Origin: JAGNRR01 sp964612525
GTDB lineage: Bacteria; Bacteroidota; Bacteroidia; Chitinophagales; Chitinophagaceae
Length of the DNA: 16,976 bases
Assembly (NCBI GenBank): GCA_964612525.1
Contig: CAZTCQ010000061.1
Coordinates: forward strand, 1-16,976
Direction of reading: 5' to 3'
Shown here: positions 6,554-13,590 of the stretch, piece after piece
Position numbering within the stretch: the stretch's first letter is position 1
Layout of the letters: each line of letters opens with the position of its first letter
Translations under genes and position numbers: made by a program
Notes under the pieces: model-generated
Seen by the model: the letters and a program-made list of their open reading frames with translations, nothing else
Database searches by the model: none
What the model was told of the DNA's origin: nothing

Positions 6554-7993
6554 ATGATTACAATAAAAAAAACAATCCCACTTCTACTCCTCACTTTATT
6601 TTTTGCAGCAGACAGTTTTGCCTTTTGTGGCTTTTACGTAGCCAAGGCCGATGCTAAAATTTTTAATAAGGCTTCGCAAGTAATTATTGCCCGTGACGGA
6701 AACAAAACCGTAATCACCATGAGCAATGATTTTCAGGGTAAGGTAAAAAACTTTGCCATGGTAGTCCCCGTGCCACAAGTATTACAAGAACAAAATATTA
6801 AAGTCGTAGACCGAAATATTTTTGATAAACTAGATGCCTATTCATCACCTCGTTTAGTAGAGTATCATGATCCCGCTCCTTGTAATATTTATAATAAAAG
6901 ATATAAAAGCCTAGCCCGACCTACCATGGCCAATGCAGTTAGAAGAGAGTTAGTTGATGAATCAAGTGTGGAAGACAAAGACTTAGGAGTAACAATTCAA
7001 GCCAAATACAATGTGGGCGAATATGATATTTTAATACTTAGCGCCACACAAAGTAATGGTCTCAAAACATGGCTTACTCAAAACGGCTATAAAATTCCAC
7101 GCAATGCCGAAGAAGTACTAGACCCTTATATTAAAAGTGATATGAAATTTTTTGTAGCCAAGGTAAATCTCTCAAAATTTGAAAATCAAGGTTTTACTAA
7201 TTTACGCCCCCTTCAAATCACTATGAATTCTCCCAAATTCATGTTGCCTATCCGATTAGGAATGGCAAACGGAAGAGGGAATCAAGATTTAATTATTTAC
7301 ACACTCACTAAAAAAGGAAGAGTAGAATGCACAAATTACAGAACCATAAAAATGCCTACCGGCATGGACATGCCCACTTTTATAAAAGATGATTTCGGAA
7401 ATTTCTATGCCGATGTTTTCAAAAAAAGATGGCAGCGAAACAGAGGGAAGGCTGTTTACCTAGAATATAGTTGGGATATCAGCCCTCGCAATTTCGTGAA
7501 GTGTGACCCTTGCGTGAGTCCAGCGCCTAACTTCAGTGACATGCAACGGGCTGGTGCTTGGTGGGTCGAGGGTAGCCGAAATGAGAACGTTCATTTTACT
7601 CGTTTACATGTTCGCTACAATCGAAAGAAGTTTCCGCAAGACTTAAAATTTCAAACCACTCCCAATAAAACCAATTTCCAAGCGCGCTATGTACTGCGCC
7701 ATCCTTACCGCGGAGATGTTAGCTGCGAGAAAGGACAACAGTACGTAAACAAAGTAATTGACCGACGCGAAGCCGAATTGGAAAACCTAGAATTTTATAC
7801 CGGGCAAGATGCTTACAATCACAACGACTATGTGCGCGAATGGGAACGTAAACTAGAAAAAAAGCGCTACCGAAAAGGGAGCACCAACCCCTTCGGTGAA
7901 AATACTTGGGGTGTACTACTCTTTGTTTTACTGAATATTAGTGTCGTAATTTCTGTAGTAAAACTTAAAAAAGCACGAGCTAGCAAAAAGTAA
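6554..7993 (+). CDS. DUF2330 family periplasmic, membrane-anchored protein
   Basis: A 479-residue exported protein. The signal peptide (about 1-24) is followed directly by the DUF2330 opening FCGFYVAKADAKIFNKASQ (24-42). Then come VIIARDGNKTVITMSNDFQG (43-62) and the 'FAMVVPVP' strand at 67-74. Cysteines at 25, 110, 259, a CxxC pair at 317/320, and 391 would allow several disulfides or metal/redox sites in the periplasm. A single helix at about 452-470 followed by KLKKARASKK anchors the C-terminus with a cytoplasmic tail. DUF2330 has no established biochemical role. Its tight linkage to the RnfD-like gene (19 bases apart) suggests that the periplasmic domain works with that membrane protein, perhaps in electron transfer or envelope maintenance (inference). 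The ATG at 6554 starts a complete signal peptide. Confidence 0.88.
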   Translation: MITIKKTIPLLLLTLFFAADSFAFCGFYVAKADAKIFNKASQVIIARDGNKTVITMSNDFQGKVKNFAMVVPVPQVLQEQNIKVVDRNIFDKLDAYSSPRLVEYHDPAPCNIYNKRYKSLARPTMANAVRRELVDESSVEDKDLGVTIQAKYNVGEYDILILSATQSNGLKTWLTQNGYKIPRNAEEVLDPYIKSDMKFFVAKVNLSKFENQGFTNLRPLQITMNSPKFMLPIRLGMANGRGNQDLIIYTLTKKGRVECTNYRTIKMPTGMDMPTFIKDDFGNFYADVFKKRWQRNRGKAVYLEYSWDISPRNFVKCDPCVSPAPNFSDMQRAGAWWVEGSRNENVHFTRLHVRYNRKKFPQDLKFQTTPNKTNFQARYVLRHPYRGDVSCEKGQQYVNKVIDRREAELENLEFYTGQDAYNHNDYVREWERKLEKKRYRKGSTNPFGENTWGVLLFVLLNISVVISVVKLKKARASKK

Positions 7994-8009
7994 ACAGGCA
8001 AAGTTTACT
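7985..8009 (-). terminator. Hairpin spanning both convergent stop codons
   Basis: AGTAAAC (7989-7995) and GTTTACT (8003-8009) form a perfect 7-bp stem with a seven-base loop that contains parts of both stop codons. Read on the minus strand it is followed by TTTTT (complement of 7985-7989), so it may terminate the RCC1 gene. On the + strand no T-run follows. The stem is short and AT-rich. Confidence 0.35.
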
Positions 8010-9411
8010 CAAGAATTAGTTTTTGCCGCTTCACTTCCCCACGGGAACCTTCGATAGTCAAGAGATAAACCCCCGGTCTTATATCGGAAAGGTCAATGTT
8101 CCTTTGTTGCTCAATCGGAAGTTCCCTTACTTTTTTACCCGACATAGAAAAAATTGTGAGTACGTGTTTTATTAGAGATTGTTGAGATTGAATCCGAATC
8201 AATCCAGTCGAAGGATTCGGAAAAACTTCAATGGCCTCTTGTAAAGAATTCGTGCTCAGGCCTACATTCAAAATTCCCACGCTACAAGAAAAAGTGCTCA
8301 AAGCACTTGTGGTACCATCACCCACTTGACCTTGGTAATTAGCCCCAGAACCACACATGGCATTCCGTGCAATTTTTAGTCCAAGAGTATGTTGGCCTAA
8401 TACTGAATTATTGACTATGGCTCCATCAGCGGCTGAAATCAAATCCCAATCCGTGTCCATTCCAATTTGCACAATATTATCTTCTTGCGTAGCGCCACCC
8501 GTTCCTAACTGTCCTTGTAAATTACTACCCCATCCAAACAATCGATTATCATCTTTAATCGCAAATCCAAAACTTGCTCCGGCTTCCACGGCTTTCCAAT
8601 CTTTGGTTTGGTCAAAGTTCACGGGTGCCGTTTGCTGTGCTCCTAACCCATCATCCCCTAATTGACTGTTTCCGTTAAATCCCCAGGACCAAACACTTTT
8701 ATCATTTTGAAGCGCTAGGCAATACTCAAAGCCAGCAGAAACCATCTTCCAATCAGTTAAGGCCCCTACTTGTTGAGGACTAGTGGCATCAGTTGTATTT
8801 CCGAGACCTAGCTGTCCATTGGCGTTGGATCCCCAAGTCCATAAGGTTCCATTCGTTTTTATGGCTGCTGAGTGAACGCCACCAGCGGTAACCATATCCC
8901 AATCCGTGTCCGTACCTACCTGAGCCGGTGTGCTGATATCTGACGTCAAACCGAGACCCAATTGACCAAACATGTTCCAACCCCATGACCACAAACTGTT
9001 ATCATTCTTAATCGCAAACGAATGTATAAATCCAGCCTCTACTGATTTCCAATTTGTAGCCGTACCTACTTGTGTTGGGCTTGTTTCTTGCGTCATCGTT
9101 CCTAACCCTAATTGACCCTGACCATTTAAACCCCAAGACCAAAGAGTACCATCTGCTTTTACCGCTAAGGAGTGAAAAGCTCCGGCTGCTACGTCTTGCC
9201 AATCAGTAGCTGTGCCAATTTGTGTTGGGCTAGATTGAGCGGTTGTAGTACCCAGGCCAAGCTGACCGTTTCCGTTGAAGCCCCAAGCCCAAAGAGTTCC
9301 GTCTGACTTCAAAGCCAAGGTAAACTCACTACCCGCATCGACCTTTGTCCATTGTTGAGCGATTCCAGTTAGGGGTAAAAATAAAATAAGGAATAATAAA
9401 CTCTTTTTCAT
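8005..9411 (-). CDS. Secreted RCC1-repeat beta-propeller with T9SS sorting domain
   Basis: A 468-residue protein: a Sec signal (1-19, MKKSLLFLILFLPLTGIAQ), seven consecutive RCC1 repeats of 50-51 residues starting at 21, 71, 121, 171, 221, 272 and 322, then a type A T9SS C-terminal sorting domain. The repeat pattern is W-x-x-V-x-A-G ... G-T-L-W-x-W-G-x-N-x-x-G-Q-L-G-L-G, so a closed seven-bladed propeller is expected. The seventh blade (322-381) is longer and degenerate and carries two cysteines that could form a disulfide. The sorting domain (about 390-468) has VFPNPSTG at 396-403, the GVYLLTI strand and the closing KRQKLILE typical of the family. After Sec export it should cross the outer membrane by T9SS and end up on the surface or released. 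Extracellular RCC1 proteins in Bacteroidota have no assigned function; binding of a ligand or partner protein is a reasonable guess. Confidence 0.93.
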   Translation of the reverse strand: MKKSLLFLILFLPLTGIAQQWTKVDAGSEFTLALKSDGTLWAWGFNGNGQLGLGTTTAQSSPTQIGTATDWQDVAAGAFHSLAVKADGTLWSWGLNGQGQLGLGTMTQETSPTQVGTATNWKSVEAGFIHSFAIKNDNSLWSWGWNMFGQLGLGLTSDISTPAQVGTDTDWDMVTAGGVHSAAIKTNGTLWTWGSNANGQLGLGNTTDATSPQQVGALTDWKMVSAGFEYCLALQNDKSVWSWGFNGNSQLGDDGLGAQQTAPVNFDQTKDWKAVEAGASFGFAIKDDNRLFGWGSNLQGQLGTGGATQEDNIVQIGMDTDWDLISAADGAIVNNSVLGQHTLGLKIARNAMCGSGANYQGQVGDGTTSALSTFSCSVGILNVGLSTNSLQEAIEVFPNPSTGLIRIQSQQSLIKHVLTIFSMSGKKVRELPIEQQRNIDLSDIRPGVYLLTIEGSRGEVKRQKLILE

Positions 9412-9600
9412 AATACTAAAATAGGTTTTCTAGCAATACGAAGAGTTTATCTTCTTTTTTTTTAACGCTTTTAAAGAATGATGCTAAGCAACCTTTAAGG
9501 TTTTTTCTCCTTATTCTTTCTAAAATAGAAATCGATTAGAAAACAATCCTTCAAGATTTAGAATGAAAGAAAACTAAAAAATCATAAAAAGTGGAAGAAT
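9412..9600. other. AT-rich intergenic spacer between the RCC1 and beta-barrel genes
   Basis: This 189-base stretch has no credible ORF. It contains runs of T (TTTTTTTTT near 9455) and a small near-palindrome, AACCTTTAAGGTT (9490-9502), followed on the + strand by six Ts. No rightward gene precedes that element, so it is probably not a terminator. No exact promoter element for the RCC1 gene was found. Confidence 0.4.
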
Positions 9601-10287
9601 TTACAACCCACTAATACAAACTCCGACCGCAAATGGTACTACATCCTGCGGACCGTTCCCAGGGCGGAACAAGGTATTTAAACCATACTGACCGTAAACA
9701 GAAAAATTACCATACCCCACTCGCAGAGTTCCTCCAATGCGATACGTTTCTATAAATCGGCGAGTACTTACTTTTTCGCGAATTGGTTTATTGTTAAAAT
9801 CTCTTACCCCTTTTGTATGGGCATTAATTAAGGCGCCCACCTTCATTCCAATAGCTGCTTTAAAACCTTTATTTCTATTTTTCTTATTGCTAAAATAACG
9901 AAGCTCTATAGGTGCTTCTAAATAAGTCAAGCTGTACTTGAACCGTTTAAAGCGATTTTCATCATCTACAAACTGAATTTGCGTAAGCGAATCACCAATG
10001 ATAGCTGTTTGATTTTTTAAAAAAATATTGCTACTCCCAACCCCTACTCCTGCGGCGAAGCTAAAATTGGATGTTTTAATGGGAAAATCGTAGCACAAGT
10101 ACAGGTTAATACTACGGCTCAACCCGCCTATATTTACAGAATCAGGCGCTCCAAGCCAACCGTCATAGCCCAACTGGAACATAAAATAATCCTTAGAAGG
10201 TTTGCTATAAGCCGCATCTGACTCTGTTTGGGCCTGAGCGCTTAAACTTAGAAAACATACGATTGTAAATAAGACAGTTCTTAACAT
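9601..10287 (-). CDS. Outer-membrane beta-barrel protein (PorT/OMP_b-brl-like)
   Basis: A 228-residue protein with a Sec signal peptide (1-19, ending in AQA before Gln20). It then has alternating hydrophobic/polar strands rich in Gly, Tyr and Phe: YFMFQLGYDGWLG (34-46), INLYLCYDF, FSFAAGVGVGSS, SLTYLEAPIELRYF, FKAAIGMKVGALI, YRIGGTLRVGYGNFSVYGQYGL and a closing PFAVGVCISGL. The motif Y-L-E-x-P-I-E-L-R-Y-F is common in small eight-stranded Bacteroidota porin-like barrels of the PorT type. The substrate or partner is unknown. It lies upstream of the RCC1 gene on the same strand, 189 bases away, and diverges from the histidine kinase gene, which makes it a possible target of that two-component system (inference). 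The start ATG is preceded by a good -7 element. Confidence 0.82.
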   Translation of the reverse strand: MLRTVLFTIVCFLSLSAQAQTESDAAYSKPSKDYFMFQLGYDGWLGAPDSVNIGGLSRSINLYLCYDFPIKTSNFSFAAGVGVGSSNIFLKNQTAIIGDSLTQIQFVDDENRFKRFKYSLTYLEAPIELRYFSNKKNRNKGFKAAIGMKVGALINAHTKGVRDFNNKPIREKVSTRRFIETYRIGGTLRVGYGNFSVYGQYGLNTLFRPGNGPQDVVPFAVGVCISGL

Positions 10288-10304
10288 GGGTAATTTTAAA
10301 GCAA

Positions 10305-10312
10305 CAAATATA
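10305..10312 (-). promoter_or_regulatory. Candidate -7 element for the beta-barrel gene
   Basis: On the minus strand this reads TATATTTG, an exact TAnnTTTG match ending 17 bases before the start codon, so the leader would be about 10-12 bases. No exact TTG lies 17-23 bases upstream; the nearest match there is TCG. Confidence 0.4.
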
Positions 10313-10438
10313 GCTCCTCAGGACTCCTACGAAGCGTTTTTGAACACTTAAAAGCACGTTAAATCGTTCATCAAGATTTTTTACCGTTTGTACCATTCAA
10401 GGTCTTTCCCATTATGGAAATCTTTACTTTTGAACAAG

Positions 10439-11491
10439 GTGAAATCTAACAAAAAATATTGGCTAGTACAGTGGGTAGGCTGGAGCCTATTTGGTCTGCT
10501 CAATATCTATATTTCTTTTTTTGAACCGAACGACTCTCACGTTGTAACTATTACAATCAACATTCTTCTGTTATTTGGCGGCTTGGCTATTACTCATTTT
10601 TTTAGATTCTATTTGCTAAAAAACAAATGGTTAGAGCTAGACACAACTGCTGTAATTACCAATACACTCTTGGCCAATGTCCCATTAGCGTTTGTATTTT
10701 GTCTTTGGCAGTATTTATTGAATATTGTTTTTCATTCTGAGCAGGAAAATATTTTTTCCCTCAGTCTATTGGTTCGACCTTTCATGTCTGCTTATCTTAT
10801 TCTTTTGGGCTGGTCACTTATTTATTATACCTGGTCCTATATTGAAACGAATCGTTCTCGCATTATTACCCAGCTACAAATGCAAAATGATATGCAAGAT
10901 TTAGAACTAAAAAGTATGCGCTCCAACCTACAGCCACACTTTATTTTTAACTCACTGAATAGCATTCGTGCCCTGATAAAAGAAGATCCGGACTCAGCAC
11001 GAGTAGCCGTAACCAAACTCTCAAAACTCCTCCGCACTTCTATCAGCACAAAAGATGATAGCATTAACCTAGAGGCGGAGTTACAACTAGTAGAAAATTA
11101 TCTTCACCTTGAAAAAATTCGTTTTGAAGAACGCCTTCAATATGAATTTGAAATAGAAGCCAAAACGAAAAGCATGATGATCCCTCCCATGCTGCTGCAA
11201 AACATGGTAGAGAATGCTGTGAAACACGGCATTAGCTTACGTGAAGAAGGCGGCACTATTTGGATTCGAAGCCGAGCAGAAGGTGAGTTTATTAAAATCA
11301 CGATTGAAAATGAGGGTACGGTGAATGAAGAAAATAAACTGAGAGGAACAGGCTTTGGAATGAACTCTTCCCAGAAACGACTAAAGCATCTTTACCCTGA
11401 CGCACCCGATATAATCATGAAAGAAACTCATCACCCCAGAGTGATTGTAGAAATATGCATCCCAAATAAAATAAAACCCTATGACAATTAA
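10439..11491 (+). CDS. LytS/YehU-type sensor histidine kinase
   Basis: A 350-residue membrane kinase. Four transmembrane helices lie in the first 135 residues (about 8-26, 36-57, 72-95 and 110-132), then a linker helix, the His_kinase domain with LQPHFIFNSLNSIRALI (164-180; His167 is the phospho-acceptor), and a HATPase_c domain with the N-box MVENAVKHG (256-264; Asn259) and glycine loop GTGFGMNS (303-310). It autophosphorylates and passes the phosphate to the LytTR regulator encoded next. No periplasmic sensor domain is visible, so the stimulus is probably sensed in the membrane. The frame has no ATG near its start. The open frame reaches a TTG at 10388, but a GTG at 10439 gives MKSNKKYWLVQWVGW, the usual beginning for this family, and is preferred. 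The gene overlaps its partner by 11 bases. Confidence 0.93.
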   Translation: MKSNKKYWLVQWVGWSLFGLLNIYISFFEPNDSHVVTITINILLLFGGLAITHFFRFYLLKNKWLELDTTAVITNTLLANVPLAFVFCLWQYLLNIVFHSEQENIFSLSLLVRPFMSAYLILLGWSLIYYTWSYIETNRSRIITQLQMQNDMQDLELKSMRSNLQPHFIFNSLNSIRALIKEDPDSARVAVTKLSKLLRTSISTKDDSINLEAELQLVENYLHLEKIRFEERLQYEFEIEAKTKSMMIPPMLLQNMVENAVKHGISLREEGGTIWIRSRAEGEFIKITIENEGTVNEENKLRGTGFGMNSSQKRLKHLYPDAPDIIMKETHHPRVIVEICIPNKIKPYDN

Positions 11492-12209
11492 AGCCATTCT
11501 AATAGAAGACGAACGATTAGCTCGTCAAGAATTGAGAAATATGTTAGAAGCATTTCCTCAGATAAAAATAATTGATGAAGCCACAAACGTAGCCGAAGGC
11601 ATCACCAAAATTGAAAAACAAAAACCAGACTTAATTTTTCTTGACATCAATATGCCTGCTAATAAAACGGGTTTTGATTTACTGGAAGTGCTAGACTATA
11701 CCCCCAAAGTGGTTTTCACCACAGCTCATGATGAATATGCCATCAAAGCGTTTGAGGTCAATGCACTCGATTACTTACTCAAACCAATTGAAGAAGATCG
11801 CCTAAAAGAATCAATTGAAAAAGTAGAAGCTTCCTTGGAGGTAACTGAAGAAAGCAACCCATCCGATAAAAAGCTAAACGCCAAGGACAAAGTGTTCGTA
11901 AAAGATGGAGAGCGCTGCTGGTTTGTAAAAATTGGTGACGTTCGTTATTTTGAAAATGCAGGCAATTATAGCAAAGTGGTTTTTGATAAATATCGCCCAT
12001 TGATTTTAAAGTCTTTGAATGCTTTGGAAGAAAGGTTGGATGACGATTTATTTTTCCGAGCCAATCGTCGACAAATAATTAATATCAATAGCATTGCTAG
12101 CATTCATCCTCATTTTAACGGTGGGCTAAAAGTAGTACTAAGCTGCGGTGAAGAAATAGAAGTTTCACGAAGGCAAGCTAGTAAGTTTAAGGAAAAAATG
12201 GCCCTGTAA
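11481..12209 (+). CDS. LytTR-family response regulator
   Basis: A 242-residue cytoplasmic transcription factor. The receiver domain (about 4-118) has the acidic pair Glu9-Asp10, the phospho-acceptor Asp55 in LIFLDINMP (51-59), the switch Thr80/Thr81 and the conserved Lys101 in YLLKPI. After a short Ser/Asn-rich linker comes a LytTR DNA-binding domain (about 135-240: KVFVKDGERCWFV, YFENAGNYSKVVF, FFRANRRQIININSI, GEEIEVSRRQA). LytTR domains bind paired direct repeats about 10 bases apart through a beta-sheet fold. Phosphorylation by the overlapping upstream kinase should promote dimerisation. The ATG at 11481 lies inside the kinase gene and indicates translational coupling. Likely targets are nearby envelope genes or its own operon, but no binding repeats were identified. 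Confidence 0.95.
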   Translation: MTIKAILIEDERLARQELRNMLEAFPQIKIIDEATNVAEGITKIEKQKPDLIFLDINMPANKTGFDLLEVLDYTPKVVFTTAHDEYAIKAFEVNALDYLLKPIEEDRLKESIEKVEASLEVTEESNPSDKKLNAKDKVFVKDGERCWFVKIGDVRYFENAGNYSKVVFDKYRPLILKSLNALEERLDDDLFFRANRRQIININSIASIHPHFNGGLKVVLSCGEEIEVSRRQASKFKEKMAL

Positions 12210-12220
12210 TCCTTCAGGGC
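12201..12220 (+). other. Hairpin enclosing the response-regulator stop codon
   Basis: GCCCTG (12201-12206) and CAGGGC (12215-12220) pair perfectly around an eight-base loop that begins with the TAA stop. No T-run follows, so it is a weak candidate terminator or a 3'-end stabiliser. Confidence 0.35.
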
Positions 12221-12312
12221 AAAATCGCTTTAACATTACGCTTTCTGCATTCAGCCTAATTTTCAACAATTTTTTATATTATTGTAACTCACAAAAAAAA
12301 TTAATTAATACT

Positions 12313-12801
12313 ATGGGACTTTTTTCATTTATAAAAGATGCGGGCAAAAAAATATTCGGATCAAAAGAAGAGCAAAAAGCTGAAAATCCAGCAATAACCG
12401 AAGAGCAAGTAACTTTAAATCAAAAAGATAAATTAACGGAATTTGTAAACTCTCACGGACTAAACGTAGAGAATTTTGACATGCAATTTCACCCAGGCAT
12501 CAAAGTGATTATGAACGGGAATGCGGCTTCAAAAGCTGATTATGAAAAAGCGAGTTTGATCGCTGGTAATATTGCAGGTGTAGCAGAGGTAGACAATCAA
12601 ATGACGATAGGCGGTCAAGCAGAAGTGGGCGACAGTCAATTACACACCGTAGAAAAAGGTGATACGCTTTGGGCAATTTCAGAAAAATTTTATAGTGACG
12701 GATCTAAATATCCTAGCATCGTAGAGGCCAATCAGCCCATGATTAAGGATGCGGATGAAATTTACCCTGGTCAGGTTCTTCGGATTCCTGCTTTGGGATA
12801 A
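12313..12801 (+). CDS. kbp: BON-LysM protein, Kbp (YgaU) homologue
   Basis: A 162-residue protein that aligns by eye end to end with E. coli Kbp (149 residues). The start MGLFSFIKDAGKKIFG (1-16) closely matches MGLFNFVKDAGEKLW. A BON domain (about 33-100, ending AGVAEVDNQMTI) and a LysM domain (about 110-159: HTVEKGDTLWAISEKFY, then YPGQVLRIP at 151-159) follow. E. coli Kbp binds K+ through its BON domain and is a cytoplasmic protein without a signal peptide, as here. It is best regarded as a potassium or envelope-stress-related binding protein; K+ binding by this homologue is inferred. The gene is flanked by the LytTR pair 100 bases upstream and closes with a strong terminator, so it can be transcribed on its own. 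Confidence 0.92.
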   Translation: MGLFSFIKDAGKKIFGSKEEQKAENPAITEEQVTLNQKDKLTEFVNSHGLNVENFDMQFHPGIKVIMNGNAASKADYEKASLIAGNIAGVAEVDNQMTIGGQAEVGDSQLHTVEKGDTLWAISEKFYSDGSKYPSIVEANQPMIKDADEIYPGQVLRIPALG

Positions 12802-12825
12802 AGAAATTCTAAAAATTTAAATAAT

Positions 12826-12857
12826 AAAAACCATTCGCTCACGCGAATGGTTTTTAC
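12826..12857 (+). terminator. Rho-independent terminator after kbp
   Basis: AAAAACCATTCGC (12826-12838) and GCGAATGGTTTTT (12843-12855) form a perfect 13-bp stem with a TCAC tetraloop. The stem's right arm ends in five Ts. It begins 24 bases after the kbp stop codon. The A-stem-T layout is symmetrical and could act in either direction, but only rightward genes flank it. Confidence 0.9.
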
Positions 12858-12892
12858 TTTTAGCTAAAGTCTTTTACTAAAAATAAAGAACA

Positions 12893-13576
12893 ATGAGTTT
12901 TCCCTTACCAATCACCCTAGCGTTTATCCTTGTCACTTTCACTACTATTTTTATTTTTTACAAAAGCACTATCCAAAACAAGAAAGCTCTGACGATAATA
13001 CTTTTAGTCTTAGCTGCTCAAGGCCTCCTCTCCCTGTCAAATTTTTACAGCGTACAACCCATTCAAATTTACAAAGTCCCCATGATGGTTGCCCCTTCCA
13101 TTTTGATCATATTTCTTACTCTGCTTCCCGCCAAAGGGAAACAATTTATCCAAACTTTAAATTTAAAAACGCTTACCCTTTTACACGCTATTCGCATCCC
13201 GGTGGAGCTAATTTTGTTTATGCTATTCACACAAAAAGCGATTCCAGAAATCATGACCTTTGAAGGAAGAAATTTTGATATTATAGCTGGCATTACCTCA
13301 CCCATAGTTTACTATTTAGCATTTATAAAAAACAAGATAGGCCCTCAAGCCCTGCTAGCTTGGAACGTCTTTTGTTTAGGTTTGTTAATAAACATTATTG
13401 TTCATGCTGTATTGTCATTAGAGATCCCTGTCCAACAATTCGGCTTTGATCAACCGAACCGAGCCATTTTGTCCTTTCCGTTTACCTGGCTACCAAGCGT
13501 GGTAGTTCCGATTGTTTTGTTTGCGCACTGCGCAGCAATTCAACGCCTAGTTTCAAAACAAAAAATCAAACGGTAG
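12893..13576 (+). CDS. Hypothetical seven-helix membrane protein
   Basis: A 227-residue integral membrane protein with seven predicted helices (about 5-23, 31-50, 62-80, 96-114, 129-146, 153-175 and 194-217) and few loop residues. Distinctive sites are HAIRIPVE (98-105) in helix 4, the loop FEGRNFD (123-129), FDQPN (185-189) before the last helix, and His171 and His212 within helices. These look conserved-family in style and resemble hypothetical proteins seen in other Bacteroidota, but I cannot name a family or reaction. The gene has its own start after the kbp terminator. It ends 14 bases before the glycosyltransferase gene on the same strand, so the two are probably co-transcribed. Confidence 0.75.
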   Translation: MSFPLPITLAFILVTFTTIFIFYKSTIQNKKALTIILLVLAAQGLLSLSNFYSVQPIQIYKVPMMVAPSILIIFLTLLPAKGKQFIQTLNLKTLTLLHAIRIPVELILFMLFTQKAIPEIMTFEGRNFDIIAGITSPIVYYLAFIKNKIGPQALLAWNVFCLGLLINIIVHAVLSLEIPVQQFGFDQPNRAILSFPFTWLPSVVVPIVLFAHCAAIQRLVSKQKIKR

Positions 13577-13590
13577 GTATCTTCGCCACA

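Noticed and set aside
8357..9202. Several ORFs in other frames within the RCC1 gene
   Set aside because: They arise from the repetitive composition of the RCC1 blades and overlap strong, complete coding sequence.
8005..9348. Regularly spaced DNA repeats of about 150 bases
   Set aside because: They correspond exactly to the seven RCC1 blades of the encoded protein and are coding repeats, not a separate DNA element.
9490..9506. AACCTTTAAGGTT followed by Ts as a rightward terminator
   Set aside because: No rightward gene lies upstream of it and the pairing leaves too small a loop for a stable stem.
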